Assembly: GCF_030867145.1 (NCBI RefSeq)
Contig: NC_134427.1
Span: forward strand, 19,429,001-19,493,000
Length of the DNA stretch: 64,000 nucleotides
Direction: 5' to 3'
DNA from: Opisthocomus hoazin
Taxonomy: Eukaryota > Chordata > Aves > Opisthocomiformes > Opisthocomidae
Below the pieces are notes generated by a model, which saw only the letters and a program-made list of their open reading frames with translations, did not search any database and was not told where the DNA came from. Position 1 is the first letter of the stretch. Every line of letters begins with the position of its first letter. Below, in pieces: positions 50,451 through 62,200 of the stretch. The translations under genes were made by a program, and so were the position numbers.

Positions 50451-53400
50451 GCCCCGCTTGTTTGTCTGAGTTTTTAAAGCGATTTTCCAAGCGTTGAGTC
50501 ACTCGGTTGGCTGGTGGGAGGGAAGAATTCGTCGACCTGGAGTGGCGTAATGTCAAAAAGATCTGTTGTCCGCTTATAAATGCTGATAAATATCTGCAGG
50601 GTGGGTGTCAGGAGGCCGGGGCCAGACTCTTTCCAGTGGTGCCCAGCGACAGGACGAGGGGCAACGGGCACAAACTGAAGCAGAGGAAGTTCCGTCTGAA
50701 CATGAGGAAGAACTTCTTCCCTCTGAGGGTGACGGAGCCCTGGAACAGGCTGCCCAGGGAGGCTGTGGAGTCTCCTTCTCTGGAGATATTCAAGACCCGC
50801 CTGGACGTGGTCCTGGGCATCCTGCTCTGGGTGACCCTGCTTCGGCAGGGGGTTGGACTGGGTGACCCACAGAGGTCCCTTCCAACCCTGACCATTCTGT
50901 GATTCTGCTCCAGGCTAGCTCTTGGCCTGCCGCCTTGACCGCTGCTTCGTTCTGTTTGATCAGTGAGTGCTGGTCAGACTGGCTGTACCTGGCTGCCGTG
51001 GTATCGTCTTGCAACGCCGGATGTCTGCCCTGAACGTTTCGTTTGTCATGCTGCTTTGTTACTGAGATTTTCGGGGACTTTGAACATCTCTATTTCTCAG
51101 ATCTGTCTTGCTATCTTTACCAGAGCTGTTTGGACGGATCAGATGTGACTGCTTTTGTAGGAACAAATCAATGTGACTTGCGTTTTGGTATTTCTAGGCA
51201 TAGTGCTTGTGTTACCTGTGTGTATTTCTGGGGCAGAGGTCCTGAACAGACAGGCACAGCACACTTGCTTTCAGTGCATCCAGATCCTGCTTTTTCTTTA
51301 AGGTCCTTTTAAGAATTATTGGTCTCTGGCAAATTTTATGGGGATGTAAAACCATTGCTGCCTGCGGCTGACTTCCTTCCACTCCCTTATGGGAGACTAA
51401 CGCAGACGCAAGCAAAAGGAGAGGGCCGTGGCTTCAACTGCTGTACAAAACCGCAGTCATCGTGACAGAGGAGAGCGCGTGGTCTGTGCTGACCCTCCAG
51501 TGGCCGCCACAGTGGGGAGCGGGAGGGAGCCAGCGTCAGCGAACACCTTGAGGGTGTCCGTCACGTCCCTCGTTTTCCTACTGGTGGCTGTCGATGCGGT
51601 TTGTTTTTGGTTCCGCGTTGTTCCCTTCTGGTGCTTGTGTCTGAAGGATCTCGCGTGCCTTGTCGTGCGACTTGGGAAAGTTCCAGGGGTTGTAGCTTAG
51701 TTGTGTGCTTCCACTCAGTTCTTTGTAACGTTACCGCTGGATGCAAAGCCCATTGAAGTTTCCTAATTCTTGTGTCTGAGAGGTGCTCTAATCAAATGCA
51801 GATGTCTCTGCAGAAGAGATCCTTGATGATGATCTTGGAGTACTTGGATGTAGGTGTTAAGATAGACTATTTTGTTCAAAAGAAGCCTATGCTAAGTTGC
51901 TGTTAATGGTATTCTGCTCCACAAAGTGAAAATGCTACTGTCTTGAGCCTGGTTTTTATTACAGGTTTTGCATCAGAAAATAGTTTTCTATTTCAAAAGC
52001 GTTGTAGACCACCGTGATGAGAAAGACTTCCTGATGGCTTGCTTGACGTTGCACCCACCTCGTGCTACATGGGCAATCTGACTGTGAGTCTTCTCTTCAG
52101 AGATGTTTTCTTTAAGTGTCCTGATTCAGCAAAGGCTCTTCACACCGTTCCTGGCGGATACCTTTTCTTAGGCATTGATCCGTGGATTCTTGCGCCTCTC
52201 CGGATTTCAAGTGACGTTAAGCATTAACTCAGGGTTTCACTGGAGGAGTTTAAAAACCACTCCAAACAGAACTTTCAACTCAGTTTTCTTCTGAGCTGTT
52301 CACCAGATGTTTCCAAATAAAATGCTGTCCTTATTCTGCCTTCCTTAGCAGGCGCGTGAGTGGGAGGACAGGGGATGCAAATCTGTGAAGGTTTCTCTCT
52401 TGTCACATCCTCTGTGCACGCCCAGAGGTGATGATAGCTCTCCGCAGAGGCAGAGCGAGTGCCTGCAGCTCTTTCTTTGGGTCATCACTCAAAAGATAAA
52501 CACAAGGCCACGCGGGAGCGTGCTGTCCTGCTCTCTCTCGGGGTTTTTGCGGAGTGTTCATGTGGCTTGGCTCAAAGTTTGCAACGCCTGTTACCTTGAT
52601 GGTATACAACAAGGGCGTTTTGCCAGTGAATTTCCTTCCGAAGAAGACAGATGAGTTTTGGCAGATCCTTGCAGAACCAGTAAGGTAATTCTGCAGCTGA
52701 GATGCTGCGTGATACGCCGTGAATCAGGGATCTCAATAGCATTGACACCCAGCTCTGCTACAGAGCTGTTCTGCTCAAGCTCGGAGGAGTCACCGTGTCT
52801 CGGCCTTGCGGCTGGATAAGGTGGGCCGAAAGCCCAACTGGCGGGACTTGGAAGTTGCAGCTGGAAAACCTGGGTGGCAAATCGGAACCCGCCTCGGACG
52901 GGGGCACTGTGTAGCAGGAGGAGATCACCAGTGCACAGGGGGCCTGAATTCGCTTCTTGGCATCTTCGTTTCATCAGGACTGGGGTTCTGTCCTGTCTGT
53001 CTGTACAGACACAAGCTGCGGCAGAGGCGGGGTGCCGGGCAGCTTGTGGGGCGAGTCGTTGCCCACCTGCTTTGTCTTCCTGTCTTGGGTGGTTTACGCG
53101 AGCAGTATAGCTTCCACAAGAGGGAGTGTGGTTTCAGAACATCCTCAGGCCGCACTTCTGCACCACTTGCCTGAATCTAATCCTTGGGTTTTTTGGTTAA
53201 AGCTTCTCTACAGGCTTCATCAGGAGACAGGAATGTTTCTCGTTCTGTTGCCGGTGAGGTAGCCGAAGGCGTTTGTGGGGCAGTTAGTATGAAATGCGGT
53301 CCCTTGAGGTCTGTTGTACTGCCTAGATCATGCTGCCTGCTGACGTCTGGTGTGGAGTTCATACTTCTACTGCCGATCTCCTTAGTGAGAAGGAAGGTGG

Positions 53401-56400
53401 GTGACTGCTTACCAGGTTTGGTAATTTCGTAGGAGGTTTCTTTGGCCGAGGGAGCCTAGGAGTCATAATGAGGGGAACCAGCTATTTGTCTGATATTACT
53501 TCTTTAGTAATGTATTATATTCTTTTGCTGATGTGAAACTAGTGGAATGGAAATGGGTAGTTAAAAAGGAGAAGCTGAAGAGGCCTATGGTAGGCTTCCA
53601 TCCGATTTTACAGAGCTGTATAGACAAATAATGACAGAATTACCACAGTGGACGCGTGTGGTCATCTTATACATAGGTGAATGTTGTCAAGGTCAGAAAC
53701 GCGTGGTTGATCTCTGGTGCCTTTTGCGAGGCTGAGAACGTTGCTGGAGGCAGCTGAACCTCCTCCTCCTCCTCCTGGGAGCCTGAAGGAGGCACCTGCA
53801 GAGGTCAGCATCCTTGCCTGCTCAGGCCTGTCTTCTCTGGCTGCTTTTCCAGCTGCCAGTAGGGCTGCCGGGAGTTGTTCTCCAGAGGTTTCTGCAGCTT
53901 CCTGCCGACCACAGAAGGAGCATTTGAAGATGAGCTGTGTACTGCCGTAAAGCCTGCTGAGCAGATACCACAGCTTTCCCTCCTTTGCCTCCTTCTCTGC
54001 CACAACATCCTTGATCAGGCCGTGACTCTTTTCCTTCATCAGTCTTACCCAAAATAGTTTGTAGTCTGATTAGCTGCAGGGAAGCATTATCCCTGCTTTA
54101 CAGGTAGGAAACCAAAGTTTAGCTGTGGTCTGAGGATATCCATCCCCGTTAGGTGTCATTTGACATCGGCCGGGACTGAAAGCACTGCTGAAAGTTGGCG
54201 GCTAACTAGCAAATCCGGTTAGGAAATAACCCTTCCACCCGTTCTGTAGTTCCCTACCAAAACTGGGGGGAGGGGGGAATGGAAAGGTGGCCACAAAAGG
54301 AAACAAAATGATTTTGTACTTCAGAAAAAAAAGAATTTTGCTTACATATTACACCCCCCTTCCCCCCCCAACTTAACTGCAGTAAGATGATAGCATGACT
54401 GTATCTAGGATTTCTGTCAAACTGTTCTAACACTGAGGGTTTCTTTCTCCCCTTAAAGGAAGATGTAGATTCTTTTATGAAGCAGCCTGGAAATGAGACA
54501 GCAGATGTAGTTCTTAAGAAGTTGGATGAGCAGTATCAGAAGTATAAATTTTTGGAACTTAATCTTGCTCAAAAGAAAAGGAGGTAAGTCATAATTTTTG
54601 CAGAATTGGGAAATGTTTAGTACAGTTCTATTTTTTTAAAAAATAATTTGAGTTTTCTTAAGTATCCCAAGAAGTAAAAGTTGATGTTAGGAGAGTTAAT
54701 ACTTGCAGTACTTTTAGGAAAGCCTAGCTTTTTTTTTCTTTCCTTTTCCTGAGAATTACATGCAAAAGAATGTACAGTATTGTTGAATTGGTCCTTAGCC
54801 TTTGAGGCCGAAAAGTACTGCTACGGTCTCTTAATTTGGTCAGCCAAGTGTAAATAAGAATGTGTTTTTGTCAAGTGACTGCTGTATCAAGCCTGTAACT
54901 TTTGGTTTAGTAGTCTCATCTCTTCAGCAGCTTCAGTCTTGATCTGAAGCTAGGCAAGAAGCAAATTTTTGAAAGCTAAAATCAAGGCTTCGAGTAATAT
55001 TTTATTCAGACGACACCTCTTTCGTGGACAAGTAGCCCTCCTGATTTCCCCCTGGAGGCCTGCTCTGGGGCTCGCTGCTGTCCGAGCCCGCTGGTCACAG
55101 CGGTGGGTGGCCTGGAAGGCCGGTGGGGACCCCGGCGTCTCTGCTGGGCCGCTGCGGGGTGTTGAGGAGGGGGACGCCTTCGACTCTGGAGAGAGCTTTC
55201 GCTGTAGCAGTGCCCAGTCTCGCCGCTCCGAGCTGTTTGCTAGAACAGTTTGTGGACCTCGGAAGAAACACGCTTGGTTTGTTTTACCCACAGCGGTGTT
55301 TATCTGTGTTTCTGCTGAGGTTTCCCTCCTCGGGGAGATCAGAAATAGGCAAAAATACACTGTTTTAGCAAACAGGTATCTGTTACTGTTAATGTGTGTT
55401 GGCTCGGTGCGAAAGCTGTATGTACCGCTCTGCTTCAGCAAACCAACGAGCCTCGGTATGCCAAGAGGCCGGCGCAGCAGCAGCAGAGATGCCTTTACGT
55501 GCCGTGTCTTTCGAATCTGCGTTTGGAAGGCTGTCAGGAGTTTGGAGTTTTAAAGTGGAGGTTGGATTGTGTAATAAAACTGATCACTTGTTTAGGAAAC
55601 TTTGTGTCTGTAAAATAATAAATTATAACTGTTGTTAATTCACAGGCTAAAAAGTCAGATTCCTGAAATTAAACAGACATTAGAAATTTTAAAACACATG
55701 CAGAAGAAAAAGGTAAACTATTTTGAATATCTAATGAGTATGAGAAAAGCTAACTACCTTTCCACCCTAACAGAACACATTGCAAGAAATGTTTTGGAGA
55801 GCACACTTAATATGCCTTTATAAATAACAGAATTGTTTTTAAAGGTATGTAGTACTTTTTGAAAGCTAGTTCAAAAAAAGTTAATGTTTGTAATGCAAAC
55901 TTCACTGTTAATAGCCTATAGACTGCAGCTGAGCTTTGACTTCGTCTCTGTTCTGCACAGAGATTACTGTATTGTTTTTAGATACGTCTGTTTAAAATGC
56001 TTTGTTCTTGGAGCTCTGACTTTAATGTTGAAGTAAAATTCTGTAGAGTTCTACCAAAGTTAATACTGTATCGATGGCAAAAAGCAGAAAAGTGTGCTCT
56101 TTACTGTAAGTTTTATGTCTTTGACATAAGTTTCTGGTGAAAATAGCAATTTTAAGTTTTATTATTTGTCTTAAGGATTCCACAAATCCAATGGAAACCA
56201 GATTTTTATTGGCAGATAACCTCTACTGCAAAGCTTCAGTTCCTCCTACAGATAAAGTTTGTTTGTGGTTGGGGGTAAGTAGAACGGAACTTTCTCTGAA
56301 ACTGTTCAAATAACTTGTAAAAGGCCTACGGAGGACAGTGTTCGTTGCTATCTCACCTGTGCTCCGCGTGGCTACGGCGTAATTCTGTTCGTACCTGCGT

Positions 56401-59238
56401 GGTGGAGCAGTGTCCTGTCGGCAGGGCAAGCCCAGCAGGGGAAGGTTTCATGGTTGATTTTATTTGGTGCCCAAACAGTTAAGACGTCAGAGAATTTTAA
56501 TTTTGATGGATTGTTCTTTGGAAAAAGTACATTCAGGAACGTTTTCCTTATAACTTCTGTCACTTTATGGTTCAAATTACCATCCAGCATTGCCTGGGAT
56601 AGGAAGGTGCCCAGCAAAATAACTTCGTTTGGCAACCAGCTTCCCATCTTCTCTATGTTTTTTTTGAATTTAGCATCTGGCTTTCCCTTTTCAGGCATGT
56701 TTTTAGGGGAAGATGGGATTTCTCTTACTTGCAGGTACCTGCCAGGATTTAGAGTGGTTTGTGCTAGAGACTGGTGGGATCAGGGCTCGAGACACAGATT
56801 TCCAAGTACTTAAGCGCTATCAGGCTGGGATACTTTGTATTCAGAGGCTTCCTTATAGGTGGAGACAACCTGCAAATGTTTATTTTGAGACTTCTAAATC
56901 CCAAATGTTCCCAAATCCCTGTGCTGGCTGCCAGACAAAACCACTTGGTTAGGACAGAAACGTTGACACGTGCAGCATCCGGACTGATGGGGCTGTTACT
57001 CCCAACCTCTCCCGCTTCTTTTCTGTCATAAAAAGAGGAGATTTGTCTGATACCTATTGCTTTTAGGAGACTGTCTTCAGAATTCACAGACATCGGCTTT
57101 CATGGAGCATCCCAGGTTTATTTTGTAACGGAATACTGCAGAAAGTTCATCTTATCGATGGTTCATGTGGAAAAGCGCTAATGAAATGCCACAAGCAATT
57201 TATTATATTTAGGTGTTCTTGGCCTTCTGCCTTGATCCTCCTCGTCGCTCACTGTCTGCACGGTGGGCTGTGGGTGTTGCTATTATTGGGGAAACCATGT
57301 CTTCCGGATATTTTGAAAGAAGAATGGCTTTTCTCACTCACAGCTCTGTGTAGCATTCCCCGGGATCACGTCTAGTCAGCAGAACGTGGCTCTGCTCAGT
57401 GCACAGTTCTTGCATGGGACAGAGTTTCACTGGTGCATCTTCACTTCCTGCTGCTCTTTCATCTCTTCATGTGTGAGCTCCTTATGCAGATGAAGATTGG
57501 TAGGGTAAAAACCACCACGGTATAGGATAGGACTTTTACACATGTTGAATTTTTAAATTCCTGTAATGCTTCTTGTAATGACCTATGCCTTTAGGCTGTT
57601 GGTCTGTGCTCTGCACAGAGAGCCTAAGGTTAATCTTGAACGCAACAAAAATTGTTTTTAGAGTTGTGGGGCACTTGAAAGGCACTGCCAGGAAACGTGG
57701 TGTCTCTCGCTTTTCAGATATGGTGAGGGTGAGATACTGGTACCCGCCAGGCTGAGCGCAGCCCACAGGGAGGGAGCTCCCTTGTTGCCTAGCTATAGGC
57801 AAAGAGCTTCCAGAGGGCTTTACTGCCCAGTTACCAACGTGGTGGAGGCCTCAGGTGCATTCTGGCATTGCTTCTCCTGAACCTTGGTGTCTTGGCCTGT
57901 CAGGACAGCCGTGTGTTAATGCAAGGAGCTATAGGCAATAGCCTGAAAAAAGCCTGCTGTGCCTTACTCCTTACAATGCAAGAGTAAAAGCTTTTACCAA
58001 CCTTTCTTTTCTTAGGCCAATGTGATGCTTGAATATGATATTGATGAAGCTCAGGCTCTGTTAGAGAAGAATTTGTCGACAGCCACAAGAAACCTCGATC
58101 TTCTAGAGGAAGACCTGGACTTTCTTAGAGATCAGTTCACCACTACAGAAGTCAGTATCCTTTTTATTTTCATTTGCGGGGGAAGAGGTATCTGTGAAAG
58201 CTAACGTCCAGGTAATTGCCAATTTCCTGACATGTTTTTATCTTAGACCGGCTGCCCTTAAAATTCTGTAGCACTCACTCCAGGAGCTTAACCTTTCCTA
58301 GCAGCGAGGCAGGGTGCTGCATTTCCGGTGCCGAGCTGCAGGTTGGTGTGTTGGGGGCAGCAAAGCTCGTAGCTGTGATTGGGTCCCTGTGAAACCAACT
58401 GCGCTGGTTGCGAACCCAGACTGGGAGCCAGCTGGGAGCGTGGACCCATGCTGCGGAGCGATGGCCCGGAGCCGCTGCGGAGCAAAGCCACTCTCCCTTC
58501 CTCTCTAGAGCAGGAGTGTCGTCCTTCGGGCTGTTGCTGATGGTACCCAATTCAGCTGCCGTTGCGGTGTTCTCCAAGCAGCACGAGCCCTGCTGCAGCA
58601 AGCTGGGTGCTGGCTTGGGCATCGCTTAGCTTTGTTTTTTATTTGTTTATACTATCATGAACCACCTCCAGGGGTGGGGGGCGGTTTATGCTTTGTACTT
58701 AAAAACTGTTTTAATGATGAGGGTAGCCATCAGCTGAAGCATTAGAAGTAGTAGATGAAGGCACAACTCCTTGTCTTTGCGAATTGGTGCTTAAGCTGTC
58801 TTAGTGCCGCAGGAAATTATGGATGCCGGGAACGGGCAAACAGAGCTGGTGCTGGGCAGGCTGGCTGAAATCGGGAAAGAGTAGCCGTAAGTGAGACTAC
58901 AGGTGTGTTTCTCTGCAACACCTCTTTGGAGGTGTTTAAGTAAATGGTAGAAATGCTGCAGTTATTAACAGTTGCTGGTATTGCTGCGCGTTAAGGCTTT
59001 GTACCAAGTCAGCTCTTCCACTAAAGGGTTTCGGTATTGACTGTTGCAAGTAAGTGAAGTGTTTGGGGCCAACCATATAACTGGATTTTCCCCTTTTGTT
59101 CTTTATGGGGTTTTTTTTTATTCCTTTCCTGAGTGTATGAGCTATTTCCTTAATTCCACACCCTCAGATATGGCTAGAGTTTATAATTGGGATGTAAAGA
59201 GAAGAAACAAGCAAGACCCTTCCAAAAATAAAGCATAG
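49962..59238 (+). CDS. VBP1: Prefoldin subunit 3 / VHL-binding protein 1, six coding exons, 197 aa
   Basis: Subunit of the hetero-hexameric prefoldin co-chaperone, which in the family delivers nascent actin and tubulin to the cytosolic chaperonin CCT; VBP1 also binds the VHL tumour suppressor. Six exons with GT-AG junctions give 594 nt including the stop, 197 residues, the family's usual length. Readable blocks: an alanine-rich N-terminus, GIPEAVFVEDVDSFMKQPGN, KKLDEQYQKYKF then LNLAQKKRRL (the first coiled coil), IPEIKQTLEILKHMQKKK, METRFLLADNLYCKASVPP, VCLWLGANVMLEYDIDEAQ in the beta-hairpin region, LEKNLSTATRNLD then EEDLDFLRDQFTTTEVNMAR in the second coiled coil, and a basic end RRNKQDPSKNKA. 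The start codon has a strong Kozak context (A at -3, G at +4). The N-terminal 20 residues differ from the mammalian ones as I recall them. Confidence 0.97.
50055..54458 (+). other. VBP1 intron 1
   Basis: A 4.4-kb intron. It contains one CR1 fragment (50570-50905) and otherwise no recognised feature; several open frames of 60-125 codons have no family signature. A GAG-repeat-like CTCCTC run lies near 53760. Confidence 0.9.
50570..50905 (+). mobile_element. CR1 LINE 3' fragment in VBP1 intron 1
   Basis: Plus-orientation CR1 3' end. It starts near ATAAATATCTGCAGGGTGGG, carries the conserved 3' block (CTGGAGATATTCAAGACCCG) and ends with the octamer tail ATTCTGTGATTCTG at about 50892-50905. Confidence 0.93.
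54459..54583 (+). CDS. VBP1: VBP1 coding exon 2
   Basis: Begins EDVDSFMKQPGNETAD and ends LNLAQKKRR. The donor is GTAAGT. 125 nt. Confidence 0.97.
54584..55645 (+). other. VBP1 intron 2 with a GC-rich patch
   Basis: A 1.1-kb intron. From about 55,015 to 55,555 the sequence turns GC-rich and both strands hold overlapping open frames (54969-55553 + and 54950-55441 -). Neither has a recognisable domain. Confidence 0.7.
55646..55712 (+). CDS. VBP1: VBP1 coding exon 3
   Basis: Encodes LKSQIPEIKQTLEILKHMQK. The acceptor is TTCACAG. 67 nt, ends in phase 0. Confidence 0.97.
56176..56274 (+). CDS. VBP1: VBP1 coding exon 4
   Basis: Encodes METRFLLADNLYCKASVPPT and VCLWLG. The donor is GTAAGT. 99 nt. 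Confidence 0.97.
58016..58154 (+). CDS. VBP1: VBP1 coding exon 5
   Basis: Encodes ANVMLEYDIDEAQALLEKNL and DLDFLRDQFTTTEV. The donor is GTATCC. 139 nt. Confidence 0.97.
59168..59238 (+). CDS. VBP1: VBP1 coding exon 6 (terminal)
   Basis: Encodes MARVYNWDVKRRNKQDPSKN then KA and TAG. The acceptor is CCTCAG. 71 nt. Confidence 0.97.
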
Positions 59239-62200
59239 TTTTGCCAATTTTAAATGTGGTTTCAATTTCCAAATATTTTTTATTTAAACACCCCCGAAGT
59301 TCATTCTTAAGGGACTGAGTTACTTTAAGCATTTCAGTAAATGGCAAAATATATAAAAACTAATGGTGAGCACCATTTTATTTATTTGTAAACTCAAAAT
59401 TTGGTTTCATGCATGCTTCATGAAAATGAATTATTTGAAAAGGCACCACATGGATCAGACCAGTCTGTCACAAATAAATTTCTACCAGAAGGCTTGTCTG
59501 AGAAGTTGAGGGGCATGTATGAAATGGAGTCTGACATTTTAGCAGGTTAAGGTCATGCAGGGGTTTCGTTCTTCATCTCTGTGGATGGCTGATGGGGTGC
59601 GAGTCGACTCAGGCTGGGACGACACCCAGCAGTAATGTTCTAGGGAGCAGAAAAAATACAGTGGGGTTGTGGGTTTTGTTTCGGTCAGGTGATTGGCAGC
59701 ATCACTCTGCAAGCATTCCTGGATACGCGCTGTGGATAAACTTGGTTTTAATAGTTACTGGTTAGTTAACTGCCTGTCACCGGCCTCTCGGCACTTTACC
59801 GGTTGGTGACTTGTCTGCAGAGGAGAGTGGTGAATGGAGCAAGCAGCACAAGCGATGTCAAGACTGCAGGTGATCTCACCCCCTTCGTTTTCATACGTGT
59901 GCACGCGCCACTTCGTTCTGCGAATGCGTCGAACGAGGACAACGAAACGCTGACGGCCTCTAAAGAAACCCCCGATTTGCGATCCCTTAGGCGAGATGTC
60001 CTGTTCCAACGTCCTAACGCACGCCGCCTCCCCGGTGGTGACACCTGTATGGGGTGAGGATCGTTCCCGGGAGCGTGGCTGCGGGTGGTAGCAGGTGGGA
60101 AGGGGTTTCTGGGTTCCTCTGAAGCCTTGCAAGATTGTTGCCTTTTACCCCTGCGGTTTCCTTCTAAAATGAAATGCTCAGTGGTGATGTCAGTGGCTAA
60201 TACTCACATTCTGTGACCGAAAATACAGGTTTCGCTGCAAAATAAATGCAACTGTTAACTGTACGATCTTCATGTAAGAAACAATATACCTGTAAACTTT
60301 TTGTACTTTTATTTCATGATATTAAAATAGTAAAACTAAGCAGTTGTGGCAAACACCCGTTTTTGTGCATATTTCTTTGTGTGAGCAAGCCATGAATCCG
60401 GTGTGTGATCTTCCCGAAGGTTTCCCTCCCTCGGTGGGGGTCAGGGGGCTGAAAAACTGCAGCCGAAGCAGCAGCCAGGAGAAACGTGGCTGGAATGGAA
60501 CGGGGGCTGTGAGTCAGCACATCCCAACCATGAACACAGCGACTGCTCCGACGGCGCGTGGCTGCGGGAGCTGCGGGGAGGGGGATAAAGCAGGTGCATC
60601 CTTACCGCCCGTCAGCGCGCTCACCCGTGTCCTTCGTGTGGGGCGATGCTCTGTGTTCCCGCAGGGAAATGTGCGGATCGACCGGGTTACCTGGCTAAGG
60701 GGTGTCTGCCTGCTGCGACGCGGCGCAGGCTGCTTCTCCCTTTCTTTGTAAGAGCAGTGGAGCGACGGGAAAGGCAGCTGCAAACACGTCCTGACTCCTC
60801 TTGCAATTTTTGCTGCAGTTTGGGTTAATGAGATCCTGACAGGCTACGGCGCGCTCCCTGCCTCCCTCGGGATGGGCCGAAGGCAGCAACTGCCGCGCTT
60901 TGTTGTGCACAATGAAACCACCAGTTAAGCGTTTCTGCACGAGCAAAATAAGTGACCTAATGCTGGGGGAGGGCGGGGGGGACAGCGTTAGAGCTGGAGC
61001 TGCTGGGAGATGGCTGTGGCCATCACAGCTCCTGGTTTGGGTGGCTTTTTGTTTCATACAAAGTAAATTAAAAAAAAACCCCAAAACTAATAGAGAAGAA
61101 CTCAAGCTTCCCTGTGAAGGATCCTTGTCCAGTATTGCTCTGTCCTTTGCTGTTTGGTCTTTGTTACCTTGAGTAAGAACAGGTCAGTCTGCGGAAGCTG
61201 GTGTAGCTACACTGACCCTACTCCTGCCTGCTGCTGCTGCAGGGAGCAGGGGCTGGGGCTGGGGTTTTGGCTTTGCGATGGAACGGCCGGTGTTTCTGTA
61301 GGTGCCCTGGTTTCTCTCAGCAAGGCAGCTGGCTGGCGCTGAAGGGCAACGCAGGAGCCTTCAGAGAGAAACGCGTGGTGGGTCCCGTTGCATGGAGCAC
61401 CTGGGTGTTGCTGACGCTGGCACACGAGGCTGCCAGTGATGGGGGGAGCAGAGGGGGTACAGGCAGTACTCAGCTTACGGATACAGGATGGTGAGGGGGG
61501 GAAGAAAAAACCCACCGAAGTTTCTTTACAAGTTTTAAATTTCACATTATCACAGAGTAACCATTTTGCTAAATACAAGCAGATTTTCAGTCGCGTACAG
61601 ACAGCTAAATACAGCATTATTTTCACATTTCGTTACAGCGCATAACAGAAAGCGAGGAAACTGTAGAGTATGCTTTTATTCTGGAGGTTCTGCGCAGTTG
61701 CAATCTAACATGCAGATTGTTTTTAACGTGTGGCAGTGACCACAGAAAGTTAGCTTTTCCTTTTTTTTTTTTTTGTCCTAGAGTAAAAGAGCTCCTGACC
61801 TTTATCCTGTGAAAGGTATCACCTGCTCATGTCTCTAAATCCCTCTTGCACTAGAAGTCAAAGCATTAAAACCAGTTGTTAGAAAAGAATTCTTAGCATA
61901 TCCTGTAAGTTCTTCATCTTAGAAAAAACATTCCAAATTTTGTACAGATGAATCTACATTTCCTATATTTTAAGAAGCTGTCTAGAAAATGCAAGGAATT
62001 AGAAAAAAGATGTATATAATGATTTCTCTATCATTTAATATAACCATTTATTACCTCTAAGTAGTTAAGCCTGCGTACATTTGCTTCTGTATGGTTCCTC
62101 TTTAGAATCAGGACACTTGGATTTTTCAAATCGAAGAAGGCCTGAATGCACTTACTTATTTAGGCTCTACGGAACTTCCCTCTGGGAGCAGCGAAGGGCA

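Larger units (their letters stand above)
55713..59167 (+). other. VBP1 introns 3-5
   Basis: Introns of 463, 1741 and 1013 bp. Ordinary mixed sequence with no recognised repeat, RNA or embedded gene. Confidence 0.8.

Noticed and set aside
61207-61626. 139-codon minus-strand frame as an exon of the next gene
   Set aside because: No small-GTPase or other domain motif is present, so it is probably non-coding.
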